IMG/VR virus record: IMGVR_UViG_3300030202_003659
Span: 1 to 29,224 of that record
Reading direction: 5' to 3' (one strand)
Length of the DNA stretch: 29,224 bases
From: a virus
The translations under genes and the position numbers were made by a program. This document shows positions 20,107 through 27,391 of the stretch, piece after piece (the first letter of the stretch is position 1; each line of letters begins with the position of its first letter). The notes beneath the pieces are model-generated. The model had not been told where the DNA came from. It ran no database searches and worked only from the letters and a program-made list of their open reading frames with translations.

Positions 20107-20223
20107 TTAAAATGTTACTTTATTTGCTAATGATTCTAAAATTACTTTAGCCATAAGAGGACATCCATCCTCTATTAACATAATAGCTCTTTGTAATTCT
20201 TTATATACTTCTTCTTTATCCAT
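20107..20223 (-). CDS. Hypothetical protein, 38 aa
   Basis: Begins MDKEEVYKELQRAIMLIED; probably a two-helix peptide. Start context AAAAGTTATG. Function unknown. Confidence 0.55.
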   Translation of the reverse strand: MDKEEVYKELQRAIMLIEDGCPLMAKVILESLANKVTF

Positions 20224-20237
20224 AACTTTTATTTTTA

Positions 20238-20486
20238 TTATCCTAATATTAAATTATTATTTTCTAACCCAACCTTCCAAAATCTAGTATGCCATAATCC
20301 TTTTCTTACACCTTCAATAATGTAATCATCTTCTACATGGCCCTCATCAGCATAAGTTGCTATCATTACTATACCCATATCAAAAAAATCTCGGGCATCA
20401 TCACGTCTGCCTTCTTTAATTGCTCTTAATCCATTTTCCCAAGCTTTTGTTACTGGGTTGTTTGTAATTTGTGATTTTAATTTCAT
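20238..20486 (-). CDS. Hypothetical protein, 82 aa
   Basis: Helical first half (TKAWENGLRAIKEGRRDDARDFF resembles one tetratricopeptide-type helix pair), then a GHVEDDYIIEGVRKGLWHTRF section. First gene of an operon that may extend to the PrsW gene. Start follows AAAAGTTATG. Confidence 0.65.
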   Translation of the reverse strand: MKLKSQITNNPVTKAWENGLRAIKEGRRDDARDFFDMGIVMIATYADEGHVEDDYIIEGVRKGLWHTRFWKVGLENNNLILG

Positions 20487-20508
20487 AACTTTTTATTTTT
20501 ATTTGCCT

Positions 20509-20540
20509 AAATATAAGTAAACTAATTCCAGAAGCCAAAT
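20509..20540 (-). promoter_or_regulatory. Class I promoter (ATTTGGCTT / CTTATATTT)
   Basis: 14-nt spacer; drives 20486 and leftward genes. It shares the narrow gap with the start of the oppositely oriented HNH gene (20572). Confidence 0.8.
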
Positions 20541-20571
20541 ATTTTATAAAAGAAAGCAAATATTTATTTGT

Positions 20572-21072
20572 ATGGAATCAATTTTAGTTTTAAATAATGA
20601 TTACACCCCTATTAATGTTACAGGATTAAATAGAGCTTTTAAATTAGTTTATCTAGGGAAAGCTGAGGTTGTTGAGTCTAATGATGATAAACCTATTATT
20701 ACTAGTGTTAAGATTTTTAAACGTCCTACTATTATAAGACTATTAAATTATATTACTGTTCCATTTAGGAAGGTAACTTTAAATAGAGAAAATATTTTTA
20801 AAAGAGATGGATATCATTGCCTATATTGTGGTGATAGAGACCGTGATAAATTAACTATAGATCATGTTATACCTAAATCAAAGGGTGGAAAAAATACTTG
20901 GAAAAACTTAGCTACTTGTTGTAGATCTTGTAACGTAGAAAAAGATAATAAAACTTTAGAAGAGGCTAATTTAAAACTTGAATATCAACCTTACAGGCCT
21001 ACATATCTTCAATTTGTGAAAAACATAAATGTCAATGGGGGTAAAAATTGGTTACCCTATTTATTTTCTTGA
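20572..21072 (+). CDS. HNH endonuclease
   Basis: 166 residues; the only plus-strand gene. After an N-terminal domain (MESILVLNNDYTPINVTG, a common opening of this family) comes a zinc-supported HNH site: CLYC (83-86), IDHVIPKSKGG with H98, WKNLATCC with N112, and CRSC (117-120). HNH enzymes cut DNA; free-standing ones in phages are often homing or packaging nucleases, while cellular members of this subfamily are uncharacterised. Its tail overlaps the end of the convergent J-domain-like gene by 16 nt. Upstream, CAAATA-TT-TATTTG (20557-20570) is a near-palindrome against the start. Confidence 0.9.
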   Translation: MESILVLNNDYTPINVTGLNRAFKLVYLGKAEVVESNDDKPIITSVKIFKRPTIIRLLNYITVPFRKVTLNRENIFKRDGYHCLYCGDRDRDKLTIDHVIPKSKGGKNTWKNLATCCRSCNVEKDNKTLEEANLKLEYQPYRPTYLQFVKNINVNGGKNWLPYLFS

Positions 21073-21581
21073 TCTGTTCTAGGTATTATATCGTAGTTTT
21101 CTTTTAAATGTTTTAATGTTAATTCTTTGTTTCCATTTGAATTATTATACCAATCCCATGCTATGGATTTTTGTTTGTCTATAATATCATTCTCTATTAC
21201 TTGGCATGAAGATTCAAATAATGGAATCATATCATCTGTTATTAGATCTTCTATATCAATATTAAATTTTTCAGCAATAATATATAAACCTATAATATCT
21301 TGGTTTCTATAATAATTTGATATTTTATTAAATTCTTCATCATCTCCTCCTTTATCAGGGTGTAATACTTTTGATAATTTTTTAAATATAGGTTTACATA
21401 AATTATTTGCTATACGTTCAGGGAGGGGGTCAACAGTAATTGGTGTATTATTAGATTCATCAGTGTTAACTAGTACAAAATCTTCTTCAAACTGTTGTAC
21501 ATAAACATCAAACTGTTTTTGAGTTTCATTTTCCTCTTCTTGTAAGAATTTATATTTATAGATCCATTTTTTATAAGACAC
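21057..21581 (-). CDS. J-domain-like protein (HPDKGG)
   Basis: 174 residues. The segment KKLSKVLHPDKGGDDEEFNK, with HPD at 74-76, is the signature loop of the DnaJ J domain; HPDKGG is the form also used by viral J proteins such as polyomavirus T antigen. The following helix (ISNYYRNQDIIGLYIIAEKF) fits helix III. The N-terminal half is acidic with an unusual spacing before the J helices, and glycine-rich and zinc regions are absent. It could recruit host DnaK for virion assembly or replication. Overlaps the convergent HNH gene by 16 nt. Confidence 0.72.
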   Translation of the reverse strand: MSYKKWIYKYKFLQEEENETQKQFDVYVQQFEEDFVLVNTDESNNTPITVDPLPERIANNLCKPIFKKLSKVLHPDKGGDDEEFNKISNYYRNQDIIGLYIIAEKFNIDIEDLITDDMIPLFESSCQVIENDIIDKQKSIAWDWYNNSNGNKELTLKHLKENYDIIPRTDQENK

Positions 21582-21582
21582 T

Positions 21583-22224
21583 TTAGGTTATATTATGTTT
21601 ATTTAAGAATTCTTGAAGATATTTCCCATCTTTGATATGCACCCACCCATCACTAAGTTCTCTTATTAAAAAACCATCCTCATCAACATACTTGTTGTAA
21701 ACGTCAATAAAGGTATAACCATTTTCCTTACATTTTTTATCTAATATTTTATTAAAATATAAATAAGCTAATTTTCTTTCCTCATCAGTACCAAAGTAAG
21801 GAGTATCAATCCCAGGACAATCACTTTCTCTGGAAGGTGGAACAACATTGTACACACAAACTTCCCTAAGTTTAATGCTTAATTTATTTAAATTTAATTT
21901 AATAGCCTCAAAATAATTATCAATCATTTTATCTATAATACTTTGATATGTTGTAGATTCATTTACATGTTTGTAAACATGACATCTACAATCTATTTCT
22001 CCAAAACTCCAGATTAAAGTATCACCATTTTTAAGATCAAATTCACTAATATCTACTAAATCTAATTTTTTTATCCCAAAATTAAAACATAACACTGCCC
22101 CAATGTGATGATGTTTTACATTCCAAGGCCAACCATTTTTTTTAGATGCTGTTATTTGTCCTTTAGTTATATCAGGTTGTGCTGTTTCTCCTCCACCACT
22201 ATCTCCTACTGTATGTATTGCCAT
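21583..22224 (-). CDS. SGNH/GDSL hydrolase-like protein
   Basis: 213 residues. The block I motif GDS (7-9, MAIHTVGDS), a block III-like FGEIDCRCH, and a C-terminal DGWVH (block V D-x-x-H) fit the SGNH fold. A run YNVVPPSRE and an LYFNKILDKKCKENGYTFIDVY segment match a family seen in large viruses. Such enzymes remove acyl groups from sugars or lipids. In a phage it may edit host or capsid glycans. The catalytic Asn block is replaced by the GEIDCR segment, so activity is uncertain. Confidence 0.72.
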   Translation of the reverse strand: MAIHTVGDSGGGETAQPDITKGQITASKKNGWPWNVKHHHIGAVLCFNFGIKKLDLVDISEFDLKNGDTLIWSFGEIDCRCHVYKHVNESTTYQSIIDKMIDNYFEAIKLNLNKLSIKLREVCVYNVVPPSRESDCPGIDTPYFGTDEERKLAYLYFNKILDKKCKENGYTFIDVYNKYVDEDGFLIRELSDGWVHIKDGKYLQEFLNKHNIT

Positions 22225-22238
22225 TTAAATGGTATCTA

Positions 22239-22364
22239 TTAATTTCTTTTTCTGTATTCTATTTTAAATTGGCGTAATCCTTCAAACATATCTTTTTCAT
22301 ATAATGATTTGTTTTTAGGATTAGCTATCCAATCTTTCCAAGTATATCGAGGGAATTTTTCCAT
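22239..22364 (-). CDS. Hypothetical protein, 41 aa
   Basis: Begins MEKFPRYTWKDWIANPKNKS; basic second half (GLRQFKIEYRKRN). A class II promoter candidate (22370-22378) ends 5 nt upstream of the ATG. Function unknown. Confidence 0.5.
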   Translation of the reverse strand: MEKFPRYTWKDWIANPKNKSLYEKDMFEGLRQFKIEYRKRN

Positions 22365-22369
22365 ATACT

Positions 22370-22378
22370 TATAAATAT
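22370..22378 (-). promoter_or_regulatory. Class II promoter candidate (ATATTTATA)
   Basis: Minus-strand CTTTTCATATTTATAAG, just before the ATG at 22364. It shares its upstream TTTTCATATTTATAA with 16788-16796. Confidence 0.35.
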
Positions 22379-22390
22379 GAAAAGAATATA

Positions 22391-22660
22391 TTAAATGATT
22401 CCCAATTCTCTAGCTCTAGTATAACCAACTATTCTACCATCATCTAGCGCATATTTTCTTTTTGTTTTTGGTAAAGATTCTTGAACTTGCTCCCAGTCTA
22501 ACATCCCTTTAGGATATTTTGTTTCTGTTTTTATAGGTCCATCTTTTGTTTTTGATAAATCATAAAACCAAGTTGTGACTGAACCATCTGAATGTTTAAC
22601 TACTCTAGTATATTTTTCTTTTATTTCTACTGGTTGTTCTACTGGTCTACCTCTTTTCAT
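22391..22660 (-). CDS. Basic protein with KRGRP N-terminus
   Basis: 89 residues. KRGRP (2-6) is the core of an AT-hook, a minor-groove DNA-binding motif; the rest is basic and beta-like (TRVVKHSDGSVTTWFYDLSK). The C-terminus has YALDDGRIVGYTRARELGI. Likely DNA-associated, perhaps regulatory. ATGA-coupled to the gene upstream. Confidence 0.65.
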   Translation of the reverse strand: MKRGRPVEQPVEIKEKYTRVVKHSDGSVTTWFYDLSKTKDGPIKTETKYPKGMLDWEQVQESLPKTKRKYALDDGRIVGYTRARELGII

Positions 22661-22779
22661 TGTTTTTTCCTTTTACCTCGTTTATTTCCTTTAGCTTGTT
22701 TATTCTCTATTATCAGTTTTTCAGCTATTATTTGCCTATATATAGGACTTTCCATTTCACAATAATATCTGCCTTTCAT
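22657..22779 (-). CDS. Hypothetical basic protein, 40 aa
   Basis: Begins MKGRYYCEMESPIYRQIIAE and ends in a lysine/arginine run (KGNKRGKRKKQ). Coupled on both sides by ATGA. Possibly nucleic-acid binding. Confidence 0.55.
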   Translation of the reverse strand: MKGRYYCEMESPIYRQIIAEKLIIENKQAKGNKRGKRKKQ

Positions 22780-22859
22780 GATTTTTCTTTTTCTCCTTGG
22801 TATACCCAAATTCCTATTAGGGCTAATCCAATCATAAATGTTATAACTATTTCTATCAT
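22776..22859 (-). CDS. 27-residue membrane peptide
   Basis: One hydrophobic span (EIVITFMIGLALIGIWVY) with a charged tail. The gene couples to the next by ATGA and starts 3 nt after the SWIM-protein stop. Confidence 0.55.
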   Translation of the reverse strand: MIEIVITFMIGLALIGIWVYQGEKEKS

Positions 22860-22862
22860 TTT

Positions 22863-23315
22863 TTATTTTTTAACTTTTAATTCCATTGCTTTGATATGTT
22901 TACATCTTCTATCTTTTGCTCTCCATGTACCAGGACAATCACAATATATTTTACCTGAATCTGGGTAGTATTTTGTTGTATATTCTACATCTTTTGAGCT
23001 ACTACTAACATGAGTCTCTACGATAGGTTCTGTTCTTTTTTTAGTTTTTAATTTGGGTTTAATCCAAATTAAGTCTTTTAATGTTGTTAATGGGTGGACT
23101 TTTTGAAATGTTGGTAATACTCTTTTATCACCATTACTATCTATATAAAGTGAAGGTGCCATGTAGGCATGCTCTACTTCATAATAAAATCTTTGTATAT
23201 TCACAAACTTACCTAATCCTCTAGGTTTGAAAGAATATTGTGAGGAATCATTATGAACTATTCTAGTTCTTAGATTACCATATTTGTTTAAATTTTGAAA
23301 TTTGAATAATGCCAT
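22863..23315 (-). CDS. SWIM-type zinc-finger protein
   Basis: 150 residues. The C-terminal CDCPGTWRAKDRRCKHI is a clear CxCx(n)CxH SWIM zinc motif, used to bind DNA or proteins. The N-terminal two-thirds contain HAYMAPSLYIDSNGDKRVLP and a lysine-rich linker (KPKLKTKKR). Similar proteins occur across large phages without known function. First gene after the promoter at 23334-23365; the start follows TTAAGGTTATG. Confidence 0.8.
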   Translation of the reverse strand: MALFKFQNLNKYGNLRTRIVHNDSSQYSFKPRGLGKFVNIQRFYYEVEHAYMAPSLYIDSNGDKRVLPTFQKVHPLTTLKDLIWIKPKLKTKKRTEPIVETHVSSSSKDVEYTTKYYPDSGKIYCDCPGTWRAKDRRCKHIKAMELKVKK

Positions 23316-23333
23316 AACCTTAATTTATGACAT

Positions 23334-23365
23334 AAATATAACATCCATTTAACGGGAAGCCAAGC
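23334..23365 (-). promoter_or_regulatory. Class I promoter (GCTTGGCTT / GTTATATTT)
   Basis: 14-nt spacer; drives 23315 and the genes behind it. Short leader (19 nt) without the AGTTAAGAAATA segment. Confidence 0.85.
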
Positions 23366-23389
23366 AAAATGTAAATTAGGAATTTGAAA

Positions 23390-24538
23390 TTATGGAGCGT
23401 CTGTTACTCTATCTCCTGAAACCATATTAACAGAAGTCATAATATACTGAGCATTATCAAAACAATTTAATTCAGTCCAATTAGCAGCAAATGATCCACT
23501 TTCCCCATTTCCTCCAAATTGCCACCAAGCAATACCATTTGCTACTTGTGAATGTTGGTTTAAATCTTTAGGTGTTCCCCCATTATATAACTCATTAATT
23601 TCATCTTGGGTAAATGCTGTATTCCAAAGTGACATATTTTGCAATGAACCTGAGTAAGGATCTATACCTCCTGCTGTGAAAGTATTAGAAGTTCCTATTT
23701 GTGGATCTTGACTACCATTAACACCTATTGTAGTACTAGAACCAAAACTACCACTTCCTCTTTTCACACCATTAACATAAATACTTCCTGTACCATCAGA
23801 AAATACTGCAAGAACATTTTGCCATGTGTTACTTATAGGAGCTATATTAGTTCTTATTCGCTCTGTACCTTGTCCTAATTTTTTTATTTCAAAATTCCAT
23901 CTTCCTGCTGGTGGAGAACCAGGTGTACCAAAGTTATCATGCATTAAGATATATCCATTACTTGTATTTGCATTATCAATTATAGTACCATCATCTGGTG
24001 GATCTGATATTAAAGGTTTAGCCCAAACTGATATAGTAAAATTATTAGTTGGTGATAACCCTGCATTTTGTGGGGTTGAAAATCTTTGTAAAGTTAAAGG
24101 AGTAGAATATGGTGGTGGACCTGGGTCAAATAACATAGAAAATTGATTATTATAAACAGGTGGTGGTGTTGAACCTCCTGCTATTTCTGGTAGGAAAGTT
24201 CTATGTTGGTTTAATTCATCTGGGGTTATGTTTATAGTTGTAGCCCCTTCTACAAAAGTTACACTACAATTACCTGCTCCTCTTATAAAAGATTCAGATA
24301 TTGGGATTGTAATTCCTGGGGTAAGGTCAAAAGATGAATTACCTTCAGGAACAACTACACCTAACTGGTAATCATTTACAACAATCATCTCTCTTGAAAT
24401 ATTTGAGAAGCTTGAAAATGAAGATCCTGATAGATATTTTGGGATTGATGACGGGTATATTTGGGCAGAATTAGGAGTTATTTCTAAAACTGCATATGAA
24501 GAACCTGTGGATTGATTATTAAATGTAAAACTAGCCAT
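23390..24538 (-). CDS. LamG/concanavalin-A-like protein, probable virion adhesin
   Basis: 382 residues, Ser/Thr/Gly/Asn-rich. The first 120 residues look like a small beta domain. After a proline-rich hinge (GGSTPPPVYNNQF) comes a LamG-type jelly roll: NNFTISVWAKPL, GRWNFEIKK, NTWQNVLAVFSDGTGSIYVNGV, then GSLQNMSLWNTAFTQDEINELYNGG. This fold binds glycans or proteins; in phages it is common in tail fibres and decoration proteins. No signal peptide, consistent with a virion component. A class II promoter lies 5 nt upstream of the start. Confidence 0.85.
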   Translation of the reverse strand: MASFTFNNQSTGSSYAVLEITPNSAQIYPSSIPKYLSGSSFSSFSNISREMIVVNDYQLGVVVPEGNSSFDLTPGITIPISESFIRGAGNCSVTFVEGATTINITPDELNQHRTFLPEIAGGSTPPPVYNNQFSMLFDPGPPPYSTPLTLQRFSTPQNAGLSPTNNFTISVWAKPLISDPPDDGTIIDNANTSNGYILMHDNFGTPGSPPAGRWNFEIKKLGQGTERIRTNIAPISNTWQNVLAVFSDGTGSIYVNGVKRGSGSFGSSTTIGVNGSQDPQIGTSNTFTAGGIDPYSGSLQNMSLWNTAFTQDEINELYNGGTPKDLNQHSQVANGIAWWQFGGNGESGSFAANWTELNCFDNAQYIMTSVNMVSGDRVTDAP

Positions 24539-24543
24539 AAATG

Positions 24544-24559
24544 TATATAATATAAATAT
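24544..24559 (-). promoter_or_regulatory. Class II promoter candidate (ATATTTATATTATATA)
   Basis: Same 16-mer as 17970-17985, immediately before the LamG gene. The short distance to the ATG would leave almost no leader. Confidence 0.5.
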
Positions 24560-24575
24560 TAAATAAAAAATAAAA

Positions 24576-26102
24576 TTACATCATTCCATAATGAGATATT
24601 TCATCCACACGTCCTTCTTCATCTTCACTAATTAAATAAACTGGGTAGTTCCAAAGTTGGGCTATATTATAAACAACATCATCCGCCTCAATTTCATCTA
24701 ATCTTAAATTATTTCTTTTATTATGGGTTAAAATTAAACTTCTATCTCCATCTTTATCAAATTCTGTAACTTGAATATCTGGTAGGTATCTTTCCCTATT
24801 GTATTGTTTTGATAAGGTCTCTATAATGTTTTTATATCCTTCTTCATCATGTATTGAAGATATATTATATTCCTTAGATTTTTCAATGTCCGTTACTTCA
24901 AACAATTTCATATCCCTAATTACCTTAGGAGATAAATATTGTGATACAAATGAATCATCTCTATAATTAGCTGCTGCATATATTATTTCTTTTCTCCAAT
25001 CTTTACCTATTAATTCAGGAAACCATTTTTTATCTTCTTCTGTTGGATTTTCACACATTCTTTTTATATCCATAAAAATATTAAATCCCATAGTATAAGG
25101 ATTAATACCTGAGTAATAATCACTGTTGTATGCAGGTTGTGTTATAACACTTGTATGATGTTTTATAAACTCTAACATAAAACCTTCACTTAAATATCCT
25201 TTATCATATAAACTATTAACTATATAATAATGGGAAAAAGTAGCGAATCCCTCATTAATCATTTTAGTTTGAGCTTGTGGATAAAAATATTGAGACACTT
25301 TTCTACAAATTCTAACAATTTCCTTTTTCCATGTTGGTAATGATGGAGAATGTTTTTCAATGAAATATAAAATATTTTCTTCAGGTTGGCTAGGATGTAT
25401 ATTTCTTTTTCTTCTTTTTTTCTTTTTGGATTTATAATTAGGAATAGTTTCCCATAAGGGGTTGTAATCTTTTCTTTCAAATTCTAAAGCCTCTAAAAAT
25501 CTTTTTTTTTCTTTTTCTGGGGAGAGTTTTGTTGGTTTTTTATATTTGTCAACCCCATAATCTTGAATGGCATGACATGCATCTAGTACTTCTTCTACAG
25601 TTTCAGGACCATATATTTCTTCACATTTTAATATATAATCTCTAGCAAATTTCATATAAGCAACAATAGTATCAGCATTGGTCCATTGTTTAAACATATA
25701 ATTATTTTTGAAAAAATGATTGTGTCCCATTCCGGCATGAGCAATAACTAATAACATCAAGCATGTAGTATTATCCTCCATATTATAAGAAATGCAAGGG
25801 TTTGAGTTTATAATCATTTCATAACTTAATCCCATTTGTCCTCGCTTATATGCTGATTGTTGTTGAGAAAAATTTTTACCAAATGACCAATGGGGGTATG
25901 ATATTGGCAGACCTATTAATGACATTGCATCTAATAATTGTTCAGATGTGACTACTTCATATTGGTTAGTATAAATGTCTATATTTAGTTCTTCTTTTGC
26001 TATTATCTCGCACAGTTTGTCTGCTTCCTCTAAGGCTTCAAAAGTCCATTCAGATTTATCAAATAAATCTTTATAATATTCCTTAGATTTTAATTTAGAC
26101 AT
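24576..26102 (-). CDS. SpoVR family protein
   Basis: 508 residues from the ATG at 26102, matching the family's usual length of about 510; a longer start at 26156 lies in the YeaH gene. Family hallmarks are present: VIAHAGMGHNHFFKNNYMF near residue 135 (HxxxGHNHFFKNN), INEGFATFSHYYI, and DYYSGINPYTMGFNIFMDIK. SpoVR (YcgB in enterics) acts with PrkA and YeaH in stress and nutrient-limitation responses, and in spore cortex formation in Bacillus. A basic insert (KSKKKKRRKRN) lies near residue 245. Overlaps the YeaH stop by 8 nt, so the three genes form an operon. Confidence 0.95.
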   Translation of the reverse strand: MSKLKSKEYYKDLFDKSEWTFEALEEADKLCEIIAKEELNIDIYTNQYEVVTSEQLLDAMSLIGLPISYPHWSFGKNFSQQQSAYKRGQMGLSYEMIINSNPCISYNMEDNTTCLMLLVIAHAGMGHNHFFKNNYMFKQWTNADTIVAYMKFARDYILKCEEIYGPETVEEVLDACHAIQDYGVDKYKKPTKLSPEKEKKRFLEALEFERKDYNPLWETIPNYKSKKKKRRKRNIHPSQPEENILYFIEKHSPSLPTWKKEIVRICRKVSQYFYPQAQTKMINEGFATFSHYYIVNSLYDKGYLSEGFMLEFIKHHTSVITQPAYNSDYYSGINPYTMGFNIFMDIKRMCENPTEEDKKWFPELIGKDWRKEIIYAAANYRDDSFVSQYLSPKVIRDMKLFEVTDIEKSKEYNISSIHDEEGYKNIIETLSKQYNRERYLPDIQVTEFDKDGDRSLILTHNKRNNLRLDEIEADDVVYNIAQLWNYPVYLISEDEEGRVDEISHYGMM

Positions 26103-27366
26103 TTTTTGATTTTTTGTTAAATAATTTTTGAAATACAGGCCAAATCTCACTTTCATTCATTACTTTTTGAGAAGCAAAATGAGGTGTTGAGTCTGAGATT
26201 TTTTGATAATATGAATGTAATTTACTTTGATTTGCCCATCTACTAATTTCTAAATAAGCAAAATATCTAACATTTGGTAAAATTTCTTGTTGAACTATCT
26301 CGCATGATTTGGTAGCATCTGTGTAATCCCAAACATCACCATCTGATGCTTGTGTTACATATATATTCCAATTTAGGGTTGAGTACCTTTCTTTTATTAT
26401 ACTACTAGTTAAATCTAAAGCATTTGCTACAATTGTACCTCCAGTTTCTCTAGAATTAAAAAACTCATCTTCATCAACCTCTTTAGCTTCAACATGATGT
26501 CTTATAAATACTAATTCTATTTTTTCATATTTTTTATGTAAAAACATATATAGTAAAATAAAAAATTTTTTAGCTATAGTTTTTTCATGTTCACCCATTG
26601 AAGCTGATACATCCATAACACAAAACATTACTGCTTTTGTTGAAGGGTCAGCTTCTATTTCAAAATTATTATACCTTAAATCAACATCATCTAAGAATGG
26701 AATTGAATTTTGTTGGATTTTTAACTTTTTAATTTGTTCTTCTAAATCTAAAATTAAATCTTTATCAGTTGTATTTTGGATTTGTTCCTCTAATTCTTTT
26801 ATTTTTTTAGCATAAATGGATTTTATACCTATTTTTCTAGCTAGTGAATTCTTAATTGATGTTGGGATATTAAGCCTTGATGGGGTTGAGTCCTTAGTAT
26901 GACCTTTTCTTTTTAATTTTTCTTCAACTAGTTCTTCAACTTCTTTTTGTAATAAATCTGGTAGTTCTAAATCTTCAAAGAAATATTTTAGAAATTCCTC
27001 TCTATCTAATTCAACATAGAACTCATCTTCACCCAAGCCCTCATTACTTCCTTGTCTTCCATCTCCACCACTACCTCCATTTTGTTGTGGTTTTTTTACT
27101 TTATCTCCTTTTTGGAATTGATCATTTCCAGGACTAATATATTTCTTATCTCCTGTACTATTGTCATATCTGAATTTGGGTTCTTTTATACCTTTAATTG
27201 GAACCTTTACTTTACCACTTCCAGTGGCCATATCTTCAATACTACCCTTAGAGATTGTTCTAGGTAGAGCTTTTCTTATTTTATCCTCAACCCTTTTTAT
27301 AAATTTTCTCTTATTCCCAGTGGATTTTCCTTTAAAATTTTTCCTTCTATCAACTATATGACCCAT
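26095..27366 (-). CDS. YeaH / DUF444 protein with VWA-like domain
   Basis: 423 residues, close to the enteric YeaH (about 427). The N-terminus has the typical VDRRKNFKGKSTGNKRKF, then a Gly-rich linker (NGGSGGDGRQG), then the VWA-like domain with FCVMDVSASMGEHEK (metal-ion-dependent adhesion-site DxSxS) and RETGGTIVANAL. YeaH is the partner of the PrkA kinase in a general-stress operon; the MIDAS motif implies metal-dependent protein binding. It overlaps the SpoVR start by 8 nt and starts 25 nt after PrkA. Confidence 0.95.
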   Translation of the reverse strand: MGHIVDRRKNFKGKSTGNKRKFIKRVEDKIRKALPRTISKGSIEDMATGSGKVKVPIKGIKEPKFRYDNSTGDKKYISPGNDQFQKGDKVKKPQQNGGSGGDGRQGSNEGLGEDEFYVELDREEFLKYFFEDLELPDLLQKEVEELVEEKLKRKGHTKDSTPSRLNIPTSIKNSLARKIGIKSIYAKKIKELEEQIQNTTDKDLILDLEEQIKKLKIQQNSIPFLDDVDLRYNNFEIEADPSTKAVMFCVMDVSASMGEHEKTIAKKFFILLYMFLHKKYEKIELVFIRHHVEAKEVDEDEFFNSRETGGTIVANALDLTSSIIKERYSTLNWNIYVTQASDGDVWDYTDATKSCEIVQQEILPNVRYFAYLEISRWANQSKLHSYYQKISDSTPHFASQKVMNESEIWPVFQKLFNKKSKNV

Positions 27367-27391
27367 ATCTTATGTAATTCAATAATAAGAA

